From DASUPK01 sp963831605 (GTDB taxonomy: Bacteria > Actinomycetota > Thermoleophilia > Solirubrobacterales > 70-9), in assembly GCA_963831605.1 (NCBI GenBank), contig CAWHQR010000013.1:1-48779 (forward strand): a stretch of 48,779 bases of DNA, in the 5' to 3' direction. The translations under genes were made by a program, and so were the position numbers. The stretch's first letter is position 1. Every line of letters starts with the position of its first letter. Under the pieces are notes generated by a model that was not told where the DNA came from, ran no database searches, and saw nothing but the letters and a program-made list of their open reading frames with translations. Positions 1-8,309 of the stretch are shown piece after piece.

Positions 1-19
1 GCGGAATACCCGTCGGGCC

Positions 20-385
20 CTAGAGGCCCATCTTCTTCAGGATCTGCTCCGAGTCCTCGATCGCGAAGTCCTTGCGGAGGCGCTCGGCGATCTCCTGCCG
101 ATTGGCGCCGGCCGCGGACATCTGAGTGGTGAGCAGCCGCAGACCGTCGGAAAGCCCGTTCTCGGATTTCTCGGCCTTCGAATTGCTCGCGGGCTTGGAC
201 CTCGGCTTCGGCCCCGGCCCCCGTCCCTTGGCCTCCTCCTGCTCCGGGTCCGATTCCAGCAGCCGCTGCCGGGCATCCTCGAGAAGGTCAATCAGCTCAT
301 CGGACCGGCTGGCGATCGCCCGAGCCTTCTCGATCAGGTCATCCGACAGCTGGGCTTCGGCCTTTTCGGGTCCGTTCTGGCTCAC
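20..385 (-). CDS. Hypothetical protein, 121 aa, charged and helical
   Basis: No family recognised. The protein is hydrophilic with no signal peptide or membrane segment. Residues 1-50 look helical and acidic, residues 51-75 form a Gly/Pro/Lys/Ser-rich linker, and residues 80-121 look like a small helical domain with the phrase MSAAGANRQEIAERLRKDF, which resembles the end of a coiled or DNA-binding-like helix pair. The start is GTG, embedded in a GTGA overlap with the stop of the upstream small gene, which suggests translational coupling. It is the last gene of a three-gene minus-strand run with the zinc-ribbon membrane protein. The coding call rests on codon use, coupling and composition; the function is unknown. 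Confidence 0.6.
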   Translation of the reverse strand: MSQNGPEKAEAQLSDDLIEKARAIASRSDELIDLLEDARQRLLESDPEQEEAKGRGPGPKPRSKPASNSKAEKSENGLSDGLRLLTTQMSAAGANRQEIAERLRKDFAIEDSEQILKKMGL

Positions 386-717
386 CGGTCGGCCCTCACC
401 GAGGAGGTCTCCTCGGCCAAGCTCGACCTCTCCAGCTCGGCGCTGACGTGAGCCGTCTCGGCGAGCTGACGGGAAGTCTCCACCTCGAGAATGACCTTGA
501 GGCGCACGAGCTCCTGGTACTCCGGCGAGGAGGTGACATCTGCGGAGTGAGGGTTTCCCTGGCTGGACATTTCGTTGACCGCCGGCGCCTGAAGGCGCCC
601 GGTTGAGTCTTGGATCGTACGGTCGCGATCAGGGGCCGGCATCCGCAATTTGACGCAGACTTGACGCTGGGATGCGCCACTGGACAGATCATTAGGGGAC
701 GGAAGATCGCGGCTCAC
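382..717 (-). CDS. Small hypothetical protein (start uncertain)
   Basis: The longest reading (111 aa) starts with a GTG that overlaps the stop of the zinc-ribbon membrane gene (GTGA). The first 49 residues have odd, non-protein-like composition. A better start may be the ATG at 570, giving 62 aa beginning MSSQGNPHS with a GGCGG-type site about 9 nt upstream. The C-terminal part (YQELVRLKVILEVETSRQLAE) is helical and probably coiled. No domain is recognised. Its stop overlaps the next gene start by 4 nt. The real length is either about 62 or 111 residues; I favour the short form. Confidence 0.45.
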   Translation of the reverse strand: MSRDLPSPNDLSSGASQRQVCVKLRMPAPDRDRTIQDSTGRLQAPAVNEMSSQGNPHSADVTSSPEYQELVRLKVILEVETSRQLAETAHVSAELERSSLAEETSSVRADR

Positions 718-1694
718 ACAGGTCTGAAGCTCATCGCCACCGCGTCCATCGTCTGCCTTGCCTCACGTGAGGACGGCTGGCCCAGCCGCGAGAGGATCAG
801 ATAGCTGTAGCCGCCGGACACGAGGACGGTGGCCGACTCGGTACCGCCCGGATATCTCACGCGTACGGTCCTGGCCTGCCTGCCGCCCGTTTCGGCTCGT
901 CCGACTGCCGCGACATGAGCGCCGGGATGTCGCTGGAGGAGGAAAGTCTTTGAGGCGTTTGCGAGCTCGGTGTCCGACCTCGCTCCCTGCTCGTAGTAGA
1001 CCTGCACCTCGGCCCTTCCATTCCCGGCCAAGAGGGTCACGGCTCCTCCATCCACCCCAGCGCTCCAGCCCGGTGGAACGCCGATGGACACGCGGTCGGC
1101 GAGTTGCCGCTGGTCGAGCCTGATCGCCTCACGCGACGGCTTCGATTTCCGCTTGGCCTGCGGCGCCGGAGCGGTCGGGGTAGGCGCGCTCGCCGGCGGC
1201 GCGGTGGGGGTGCTCGAGTTGGCCGACTCGTCAGCGGACGTCGCTGCGTGGTCGGAACCGCCGCTGGAGGCGATCGCGAGGACGATCAGGACGAGTGCGC
1301 CACCGATCAGCCCAGCGATCAGGGCCGGGAGCCAGCTGCGCCAGCTGATCGAGTGGGCCCCGGAATTTCTTCGCGGTGGCTCGCCCTGCTTCGTCGGCCC
1401 TGGGCCACCCCGCGATCCCTCCTCGTCGTCCGCCGGCGGTCTCTTGGCCGCGCGCTTCCTCCTCGCCATCCGCTGCGACGCGCTTCGGGATGCCGGCTGA
1501 TCGACGATCAGCTCCTCATCGGACTCGGCCGGATACTCGATCGACTGCCCGCACCCGCCGCAGATGACCCGAACCAGCGACCCGGCGGAGCCCTCCCGGC
1601 GCTGGACCTCGAAACCCCCGCCGCAGTCCTCATGCTCGGCCAGGAAGATCGAGAGACCCCTCCTGCTGAGCTTTTCCACCCCGGGGTCACCCAC
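714..1694 (-). CDS. Zinc-ribbon, single-pass membrane protein
   Basis: A 326-aa protein. Residues about 19-51 hold an H-x-x-C ... C-G-G-C pattern like a short zinc ribbon. Residues 75-120 are basic and low-complexity, residues about 122-145 form one membrane helix (LPALIAGLIGGALVLIVLAI), and residues 150-190 are a Ser/Thr/Pro/Ala-rich spacer. The C-terminal ~130 residues form a compact domain (ISIGVPPGW... then a short beta-rich run) resembling extracytoplasmic domains of actinobacterial membrane proteins. Predicted topology is zinc ribbon inside and C-domain outside. The start is GTG at 1694; a second GTG five codons later is possible. It is divergent from the sortase gene, with a 195-bp gap that must hold both promoters. 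The function is unknown; a surface sensor or anchoring role is only a guess from the sortase neighbour. Confidence 0.65.
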   Translation of the reverse strand: MGDPGVEKLSRRGLSIFLAEHEDCGGGFEVQRREGSAGSLVRVICGGCGQSIEYPAESDEELIVDQPASRSASQRMARRKRAAKRPPADDEEGSRGGPGPTKQGEPPRRNSGAHSISWRSWLPALIAGLIGGALVLIVLAIASSGGSDHAATSADESANSSTPTAPPASAPTPTAPAPQAKRKSKPSREAIRLDQRQLADRVSIGVPPGWSAGVDGGAVTLLAGNGRAEVQVYYEQGARSDTELANASKTFLLQRHPGAHVAAVGRAETGGRQARTVRVRYPGGTESATVLVSGGYSYLILSRLGQPSSREARQTMDAVAMSFRPV

Positions 1695-1889
1695 TCGGCC
1701 AACCTACTTGGTCGATCGCCCGGAATCGCGGCGTCCAGGCGCGCGATATCCCCCAGCCCCCCACGGGGATCTGCTGCGCGAGGCCTGTTCCTGAGTTCAT
1801 CTCTTCACTGCGACCCAAACCTGCCCCCGCGGCACGATATCGAGGGCCGCGGCGAACGCCTCGACGCGTGCGGGTTCATTTACCCAGCG

Positions 1890-2606
1890 ATGCGAGAATT
1901 TGCCGTCTTGCGGCGCCTCCTCCACATCGGCTCGATCATGCTGATCACGGCTGGGATCGTGGTCCTCGCGGACGCGGGACTCACCCTGGTCTGGCAGGAA
2001 CCGCTCTCAGCCGCCTATGGCGCGATCAAGCAGGGGCAAGCGGCAAGCCAGCTCAATCAGCTCGAATCGCAGTATCCGACCGCCGCCGACCTGGCGGCGA
2101 TCAGGGACGTACGAGGAAGCGCCGCCAAGGCGAGGATCCTCGCCGACCGCTTCGAGCCCCACCTCGAGGAGGGTCACGCGATCGGGCGAATCAAGATCGA
2201 CCGGATCGGGCTCAACATCGTCGTGATCCAGGGGACCGACACGGCGTCGCTGGAGAAGGGACCTGGGCATTACAGGAACACTCCCATCCCGGGGCAGGCG
2301 GGCACCGTCGCGATCGCGGGGCACCGGACGACATACCTGGCGCCGTTCCGCCACATCGACGAAATCCAGAACGGTGACCAGATCCGGATCGAGATGCCCT
2401 ACGCCGCCTTCACCTACACGGTCCAGAGACACCAGATCGTCGATCCCACCGATGTGGGGATCATCAGGCCCGTCGGCTACCCGCAACTCGTGTTGACCGC
2501 CTGTCACCCTCCCTACAGCGCAGCCCAGCGCTATGCGATCTTCGCCAAGCTCACCAGGGTCGACACCTTCGCCGTCACCGGCGGAGGTCGCTGGCCCGCA
2601 CCGTAG
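1890..2606 (+). CDS. Sortase family transpeptidase (class E-like)
   Basis: A 238-aa protein with an N-terminal membrane anchor (residues 11-34) and a sortase beta-barrel. The catalytic set is visible: His145 in AGHRTT, Cys205 in LTACHPPYS and Arg214 in SAAQRYAI. Sortases cleave LPxTG-like sorting signals between Thr and Gly and attach the protein to cell-wall peptide or to pilin subunits. The context fits, because two LPFTG proteins lie at 2624-2968 and 4578-4937. The ATG at 1890 was chosen because it precedes the membrane anchor; the frame is open far upstream but with non-coding composition. No strong Shine-Dalgarno site is seen. The class assignment (E rather than D) is tentative, from the TxxCHP context and length. 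Confidence 0.9.
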   Translation: MREFAVLRRLLHIGSIMLITAGIVVLADAGLTLVWQEPLSAAYGAIKQGQAASQLNQLESQYPTAADLAAIRDVRGSAAKARILADRFEPHLEEGHAIGRIKIDRIGLNIVVIQGTDTASLEKGPGHYRNTPIPGQAGTVAIAGHRTTYLAPFRHIDEIQNGDQIRIEMPYAAFTYTVQRHQIVDPTDVGIIRPVGYPQLVLTACHPPYSAAQRYAIFAKLTRVDTFAVTGGGRWPAP

Positions 2607-2623
2607 CCGGATCGGCCTCTGGC

Positions 2624-2968
2624 TCAGACGCCCGGCGTGCGCGGCGCGGAGAGCCTCCGCAGGGCGAATCCTGCGCCGATCATCAGCAGGGCGGCCCCGG
2701 CCACGACGGCCAGATCCATCCCGGTGAAGGGCAGCGATCCGGACCCGTTTTCCGCGGTGGGCCGGCCGGCGGTGGTGTTGCTCGCCGTGGGCCCACCGTT
2801 CGCCGTGGGCCCGCCAGTGCCGCTCGTCCCCTGAACCTGGGACTGGGGCGTGTACTGGGCCGCCGACGGGTTCGACAGCGCATCCTGGCCGAGCGCCGTC
2901 GCCGGCACTATGAGCAGCGCAGCGCATGCTGCCGCCGCGATCATCTTTCCCAAGGGCAAATGCTTCAT
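2624..2968 (-). CDS. LPFTG cell-wall-anchored small protein 1
   Basis: A 114-aa precursor. Signal peptide at residues 1-27 (cleavage near ALG|QDA), mature Gly/Thr/Asn-rich linker at residues 28-78, sortase signal LPFTG at residues 79-83, hydrophobic segment 84-102, and a basic tail RRLSAPR. The mature N-terminus QDALSNPSAAQYTPQSQVQG is almost the same as in LPFTG protein 2, so the two are paralogues. The start ATG has GGGAGG six nt upstream. It is convergent with the sortase (17-bp gap) and lies 49 bp downstream of the sugar transferase on the same strand, so it is probably co-transcribed with it. No catalytic domain is present; it is probably a wall-linked stalk or adaptor. Confidence 0.85.
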   Translation of the reverse strand: MKHLPLGKMIAAAACAALLIVPATALGQDALSNPSAAQYTPQSQVQGTSGTGGPTANGGPTASNTTAGRPTAENGSGSLPFTGMDLAVVAGAALLMIGAGFALRRLSAPRTPGV

Positions 2969-3017
2969 TGACGCCTCCCGATCGGAGTCTCGATGTTCGT
3001 GCAGCCCCCTGCCGCAC

Positions 3018-4562
3018 CTACGTATTAGTTGGTATAGCAGGTAAGACGGCCCAGGGCGTCAGGCGGTCGGCGAAGGCGTGGGAGGGCGAGGGCGCATCTG
3101 AGCGGTAGGCGACGATGAAGCGCTCGTCCGGGCGGTTGATCGGCTCGGGAACGAAGATCGCGGTCGCCGTCTCGGCCATGATCAGCAGGTCGAACATCAG
3201 CGAGCGGCGCTTGAGGTAGTACAGATCGTGACAAAGCTTCCACGCCTCACCGATGGGCGTGCCGGAGTATCCGCAGCGCACCGTCGCCCACCCGGTGATT
3301 CCGGGCTTGAGCAGGTGACGGCGGTCGTAGTACGTGAACTGAGCCTCGAGCGAGGCGACGTTGTTCGGCAGTTCCGGGCGGGGTCCCACCAGGCTCATGT
3401 CGCCCTTCATCACCTGCCAGATCTGCGGCAGCTCGTTGATGTGCAACCGCTGGAGCACCCGTCCGACCGAGGTGACCTTCTCATCTGCCGGCCGAGGATC
3501 CGAGTCAGCATCCGGGGTGAGCGTGCGCAGCTTGAGCAGTCCGAACTCACGGCCACCCTCCCCAAGTCGCGTCTGGCGGTAGAAGATCGGGCCGCCATCC
3601 CCGAGCTTCACGGCCACGGCGGCGATCGCCACAATCGGCGCCGCCAGCAGTGCGATCAGTCCGCCCAGCACGAGATCGAAGACCCGCTTCGAGGCCGGCC
3701 AGCTTCGGTGGTACTCGGGATGGAGCATGTACTGGAACCAAGCGGAGGTGGTGGTCCCCAGAGGGACGTGGCCGAAGAGCGACTCATAGAGCTGTCCCGA
3801 CTCGATCAGCGACACCGGCAGGTCCAGGCAGTCGTCTGCCACCCGCTCGAAGACCTCCAGCCGGGATGGTGCGTCGACAACGGCAACGGATTCGTCGGTC
3901 TCGCTGCTGTTGAGAGGCCCGAGAACGAGCAGCTCTATCGCGTTGTCCAGGATCGCCTTGCGCAGCAGCACCAATGAACCGAGGCAGCGGATGCCGGCAA
4001 CCACGCTTCGGTTGCATGAGTGGCTCGGATCAATGCACCCGATCACCTTGTAGCCGCGTACTCCAACCGCCTTGAGCTCGGCCTGCAGGCCCCGTGCAAA
4101 TTCGTGGGATCCGATCACCGCCACGCGGACCTCGCGCTCGCTGCGGAAGCGATGGGTCACCCACGCCCCCATGCCGGTGACCACCCATGCACCAAGCACT
4201 GGGGCCACCATGTGCGCCGGGGTCACTGCGGTCGGCGAGCCGTCCGAAATGCTGATCAGGACAGCCGCCGCCGCCCCGAGAGGCGGGGCGGCGAGATAGA
4301 GCAGCCCTGAAGCGAGTGGAACCAGATGAAACGGATACTGCGGGCGGCGCAGCAGGCTGATCGCCGCGAGCATGCAAGCGAACACGAGCAACCCCTGCCA
4401 CTCGGACCGGAGATGGCTATAGGCGATCAACCCGCCGGTGACCGCTGGCGCCAGCCGCAGCGTCAGAAATTCGATCTTCCGCTGCGCGCTGAGACCACTC
4501 AGGTACGGAAAACCGCCGCGCTCCTGAGCTACCTCTCGCAACTCGTGGGAGGCAGAGGTCAC
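3018..4562 (-). CDS. Polyprenyl-phosphate sugar-1-phosphate transferase (PGT)
   Basis: A 514-aa membrane protein of the WbaP/WcaJ/EpsE type. Residues 35-145 contain several membrane helices, residues 146-260 a soluble Rossmann-like CoA_binding_3 region (VRVAVIGSHEFARGLQAEL), residues about 293-320 the reentrant helix (RVFDLVLGGLIALLAAP), and residues 325-480 the catalytic bacterial sugar transferase domain with FGLLKLRT, INELPQIWQVMKGDMSLVG and PRPELP. It is expected to load the first sugar phosphate onto undecaprenyl phosphate, starting repeat-unit assembly at the inner face of the membrane. The start is GTG at 4562, 15 bp after the stop of LPFTG protein 2. The placement between two LPFTG genes in one operon is unusual. 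Confidence 0.9.
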   Translation of the reverse strand: MTSASHELREVAQERGGFPYLSGLSAQRKIEFLTLRLAPAVTGGLIAYSHLRSEWQGLLVFACMLAAISLLRRPQYPFHLVPLASGLLYLAAPPLGAAAAVLISISDGSPTAVTPAHMVAPVLGAWVVTGMGAWVTHRFRSEREVRVAVIGSHEFARGLQAELKAVGVRGYKVIGCIDPSHSCNRSVVAGIRCLGSLVLLRKAILDNAIELLVLGPLNSSETDESVAVVDAPSRLEVFERVADDCLDLPVSLIESGQLYESLFGHVPLGTTTSAWFQYMLHPEYHRSWPASKRVFDLVLGGLIALLAAPIVAIAAVAVKLGDGGPIFYRQTRLGEGGREFGLLKLRTLTPDADSDPRPADEKVTSVGRVLQRLHINELPQIWQVMKGDMSLVGPRPELPNNVASLEAQFTYYDRRHLLKPGITGWATVRCGYSGTPIGEAWKLCHDLYYLKRRSLMFDLLIMAETATAIFVPEPINRPDERFIVAYRSDAPSPSHAFADRLTPWAVLPAIPTNT

Positions 4563-4577
4563 CGCTTGTTTCCCAGA

Positions 4578-4937
4578 CTAGGCTCGGGGGACCTTCGGGC
4601 TCGACAGCCTCCGCAATGCGAGGCCAGTCCCGAGCAGGCCGGCAGCAACGAGCGCCAGAACAATCACGTCCATACCCGTGAACGGCAGCGAGCCGACGTT
4701 CGAGTTCAGCCCCGAGGTCGGGGTTGAGGCCGCGGTGTTCGAAGCCACTGGGCTCGATTGGTTGTTCCCACCGTTCGTGCTCGTTCCTTGGACCTGAGAC
4801 TGAGGCTGGTACTGAGCATCCGAGGGATTGGACAGGGCATCCTGTGCCAACGCCGTCGCCGGAGCGACCGCAACGGCCGCAACAACCGTGAGAAGGGCAA
4901 GGCCCCCGAGTCGCTTGGTGAAGTTTCGTCGCTTCAT
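4578..4937 (-). CDS. LPFTG cell-wall-anchored small protein 2
   Basis: A 119-aa paralogue of the protein at 2624-2968. Signal peptide at residues 1-31 (basic MKRRNFTKR, hydrophobic core, ALA|QDA), then QDALSNPSDAQYQPQSQVQG, an Asn/Ser/Thr-rich linker, LPFTG at residues 84-88, a membrane segment, and the basic tail RRLSSPK. The ATG at 4937 is chosen because AGGA lies six nt upstream and a perfect signal peptide follows. It is the first gene of the unit LPFTG2-sugar transferase-LPFTG1. The conserved 20-residue N-terminus next to diverged linkers suggests that this segment, not the linker, is the functional part. Confidence 0.85.
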   Translation of the reverse strand: MKRRNFTKRLGGLALLTVVAAVAVAPATALAQDALSNPSDAQYQPQSQVQGTSTNGGNNQSSPVASNTAASTPTSGLNSNVGSLPFTGMDVIVLALVAAGLLGTGLALRRLSSPKVPRA

Positions 4938-5039
4938 TGTTTTCCTATCGGCTCGGGGAGCATCGGGCTGAAGGGCCTCCCGGTCGGCCTCCCGTAAGAG
5001 ACCTTGATTCCCACCTGGGCCGGGGTTGACTCCCCTGTT

Positions 5040-5090
5040 CGCGCTGCATACTAGGGAGACGATCGGCGTTGCGAATCCGCAATTACCCGC
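5040..5090 (-). promoter_or_regulatory. Candidate promoter of the LPFTG2-sugar transferase operon
   Basis: Reading the minus strand, TTCGCA is followed after 16 nt by TAGTAT, which matches the actinobacterial TANNNT -10 pattern. The leader that follows to 4938 contains GGGGagtcaaCCCC and a repeated GGGAGGCC before the AGGA ribosome site. Inferred by pattern only. Confidence 0.35.
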
Positions 5091-5118
5091 AGTCCTGATC
5101 CGTTCTACCTGCGGTGGA

Positions 5119-7048
5119 CTAATGCCTGACCCCCAGCTTGTGGGCCAGATTGTCGATTTCAGGTTCATTCGGGTTGAGCTCGCGTGCCCGAGCCAGGGCT
5201 GCCGTAGCCCCCGCGGCGTCGCCGGCCTTCCCAAGTACGCTCGCCTGCTGAAAATAGAGGAGCCAGTCGTCATGGCTGCGGCCGATTGCGTCGTTGATCG
5301 ACGTGAGTGCCAGTTTGCTATCGCCGGTTTTCTCTGCGATATCTGATTCAGCGGCCAACGGGCGACTGCTCCATGGATTGAGATCGGCCGCCCGGGCAAG
5401 ATCGTCCAACGCGCTCTGTGGATTCGCCCGCCAATTTCGAATCGAGTTGTCCGTATAGCGTGCGCTTAGGTAGAACGGGACCAGGGTGAGCGCAAGCACG
5501 CCGACAGCGACGGCGATGGCGGTCCGGACTCCGGAACGGGTGGCCGCCCCCTCCTCATCGCTGCGACGGAGTGCGGGCGCGGCAGCGGCACCGAGCGCGA
5601 ACGGCACCGGCAGCGTGATCACGGCGTATGACCAGAACCAGTCGACCGAGGCGTGGGCAAGCCAATAACCCGCAAGAGCGAGAGCTCCCGCCACCAGCGC
5701 CGCCTCGGACGAGCCCAGGCGCCGGGCACGGATCGCGGCGACCACGGCTCCCACCAAGAAGGTCAGAAAGAGCAGCGCTCCCGGAAGCCCGAGCTCGCCG
5801 AGCATCAGCATCTCGATGCTGTGGGGGTCTTCGGGCTCAACGCCCGCGCCGTGCCGATGCACGAGGTAGTCGGGGCGAAAGGCCCCGGCCCCGTCGCCGC
5901 GCAGCGGGTGCACGTCGAACTCGTCACGGAGTGCCACGCGCCAAAAGTCCCCGCGCGACGTGCGTATGTCGAGGCCGAAGCGGCTCCCATTGCTGGCCAG
6001 GTCCGGTGTTCCGGCGGTCAGCTCATTGACGTGTCCGCTGACGAAACCGCCAGGCCCTCCATCCGTTCTCAGCAATGCCACGAAGCCGGCCAGCACCACC
6101 AGCGCCACGCACGCCAGAAGCCCCCAGCCGATCCCGGTGCGCGCGCGACTGGGCAAGGAGAATCCACTCCCGACGCGCGCCAGCACAAGTCCGACGACAG
6201 TGCTGAGCGCCACCGTGAGCGCGATCGCAACGCAGGCATGGTGGAGCGGGGGTATCTCGGCGGCACCGTTGCCCGCATTGCGTTGGAAGACGTCCAACAG
6301 CTGAGGCAGCGCTATCGCTGCCGGGATCACCGACAGCCCCAACCAGCCGAGTACCCGGAGGCGGTTCGGATGCGCGGCAACGAGAATCGCGACACCGATC
6401 GGCACGGCAAAGAGCGACCCTCGGCTCTGGGCCAGCACTGCGAGTTCGATCATCAAGGTGGCAGAGCCGAGCAGCACGCCCCGGATCGCCCATGGCAGAC
6501 TCTCGAGAAGTGGCCAGGACGATGGTCGGGAACAACGCCATCAGGAAGAACGCGGCCTCCGCGTTTCTGTAGCCGAGCGGATAGCGAAGGGTCGCGTCGG
6601 TCTCGAGGTAGTCCACGGAGTTGTGACCGGTCCAGATGACGATCAGCGTCGCCAACCCGACCAGCGCTCCCGCAGCCGCCAGGGGAGCAAGCACCAGGAG
6701 CATCCGGCGGCCGAGAAGCAGACATGACCAGATACCGATGCCGAAGACCGCCACGTACGCGAGCGCTCTCTGGGCGTCCGAGAACGCGACTGCCGGGATC
6801 GGGGACCAGATCCCGGATATCAGGGTCCACGCTGCCAGCCCTGCGAGCGCCACGAATGACACGAGCGCTGGGCCGCCCAGGCGCGCCAGCGGCGGGCCAG
6901 CGAAGAAAATCAGAGCCCCCAGGACCAGCAGGAGCATCGTTCCCGGCAGGAAGGTGACCTCGAAGTACCCCCCGCTCTTCCACGCCCACCAGGCAACGAC
7001 CCCGCCGACCACGACCAGCGGGAACGCCGACAGTCGCTGGAGGGGCAT
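5119..7048 (-). pseudogene. Wzy/O-antigen ligase-like polymerase with TPR tail, frameshifted
   Basis: Two open frames join into one protein. The first (start 7048) gives about eight hydrophobic segments up to FPTIVLATSRE near 6505. The second carries on from LPWAIRGVLLGSAT to the stop at 5119, with more membrane helices, a periplasmic loop containing the polymerase-type sequence HPLRGDGAGAFRPDY and a nearby PHSIEML, and at the C-terminus two TPR-like repeats (NPQSALDDLARAADLNPWS...; AGATAALARARELNPNEPE). The break falls in a GAGAG run: adding one GA unit, or removing one base, restores a continuous frame. It is either a sequencing error, a recent mutation or slippage. If intact it would polymerise or ligate lipid-linked repeat units outside the membrane. 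A second intact polymerase lies at 9905-11290. Confidence 0.75.
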
Positions 7049-7109
7049 TCGCGGAAGCTAGCCGAACAGGATGATGCTCCACCCGTCAACGGCGGAATAT
7101 GCTCGCTCG

Positions 7110-8264
7110 ATGCCACGGCTCGGCGTCTACACGGACTACACCTACTCCGTCGTACAGGGAACGCCGTATGCCGAACGCGCCTTCGCGCTCTTCATCGCAG
7201 CACTTGCCGAGAAGCTCGACCGGGTCGTCGTCATCGGACGGCTCGATCCGCGCAGCAAGGCCCGCTATCCGCTCGGGGGGGTTGAGCTCGTGCCGCTTCC
7301 CAACTATCCGAGTCTCACCCACACGCGCCAGGCCATTCGCGGGATGCTCGGCTCCCTGCGGCCTTTCTGGCACACCCTTGACGAGCTCGATTGCGTTTGG
7401 ATTCTCGGCCCGCATCCGCTCGCCCTGCCATTTGCGCTGATGGCCCGAATCAGGCGCCGCACGGTGATCCTCGGGGTGAGGCAGGAGTCCGTGGCCTATA
7501 TGCGCAGCCGGCACCCCAACAGCCGCGTCCGGCCCGCTCTCGCCTGGGTCCTGGAGGCCTGCTTTCGGGGATTGGCCAGGCGCTGGCCCGTCGTCGTAGT
7601 CGGTCCGTCATTGGCCGAGGCGTATGACCATGGCCGAGCGGTGCTCGAGATCTCCGTTTCGCTGATCCCCGAGAGCGAGATCGGCGCCGGACAGACCTCG
7701 CGAACCTACTCGGGAGAGTTGACCGCCCTCAGTGTGGGCAGGCTCGAAACCGAGAAGAATCCGCTGGCCCTCGCGGATGTGATCGCAGCCCTCAGGCAGC
7801 TGGACGACCGCTGGCGGCTTGTGGTCTGCGGGGAGGGCGCGATGCGCCCCGACCTGGAGCAACGGCTGAAGGAGCTCGGCGTCGAGGACGCGGTCGAGCT
7901 GCGCGGGTACGTTGCTCACGACGCGGGCTTACGTGAGGAATATCGCAACGCTCATGCGCTCGCCCACGTTTCCTGGACCGAGGGGGTCCCCCAGGTTCTC
8001 TATGAGGCCTTCGCGGCGGAGCTGCCTGTCGTCGCCACCGACGTCGGCGGAATCCGTGAAGCGACCCCTGACGCCGCCCTCCTCGTCCCGCCCGGTGATT
8101 CGCAGGGAATTGCCGAGCAGCTGGCGCGCCTCGGTCGCGACGTGGAACTGCGAGCGCGACTCGTCGAACACGGACTTGAGGTGGTCCGTTCCCACACGCT
8201 CGAAGCCGAGACGAACAAAGTCGCAGGGTTCATCGAGGAAGCCACCGGCGGGCTTTCCGGCTGA
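7110..8264 (+). CDS. Glycosyltransferase family 4 (GT-B)
   Basis: A 384-aa GT-B fold protein. The N-domain starts MPRLGVYTDYTYSVVQGTPYAERAF. The C-domain has the donor-site stretch LSVGRLETEKNPLALADVI and the E-x7-E region WTEGVPQVLYEAFAAELPVVATDVGGIREA. It would move a sugar from a nucleotide donor to the lipid-linked repeat unit on the cytoplasmic face. An upstream ATG at 7071 is in frame, but the 13 extra residues look unlike protein, so the ATG at 7110 is preferred. The gene is divergent from the broken Wzy gene (62-bp gap) and is followed after 45 bp by the chain-length regulator on the same strand. The sugar specificity cannot be read from sequence. Confidence 0.85.
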   Translation: MPRLGVYTDYTYSVVQGTPYAERAFALFIAALAEKLDRVVVIGRLDPRSKARYPLGGVELVPLPNYPSLTHTRQAIRGMLGSLRPFWHTLDELDCVWILGPHPLALPFALMARIRRRTVILGVRQESVAYMRSRHPNSRVRPALAWVLEACFRGLARRWPVVVVGPSLAEAYDHGRAVLEISVSLIPESEIGAGQTSRTYSGELTALSVGRLETEKNPLALADVIAALRQLDDRWRLVVCGEGAMRPDLEQRLKELGVEDAVELRGYVAHDAGLREEYRNAHALAHVSWTEGVPQVLYEAFAAELPVVATDVGGIREATPDAALLVPPGDSQGIAEQLARLGRDVELRARLVEHGLEVVRSHTLEAETNKVAGFIEEATGGLSG

Positions 8265-8309
8265 CCCGGTGCGAACCCGCGCCCACTCCCGCCCGGGGCC
8301 AGTGACACA

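Noticed and set aside
1104..1889. In-frame extension upstream of the sortase
   Set aside because: It covers the antisense of the zinc-ribbon gene, is Arg-rich and has no membrane or domain features; the sortase starts naturally at 1890.
1695..1889. GATATC repeats between the zinc-ribbon gene and the sortase as operator sites
   Set aside because: Only two short copies are seen (near 1747 and 1842) with different flanks; this is expected by chance.
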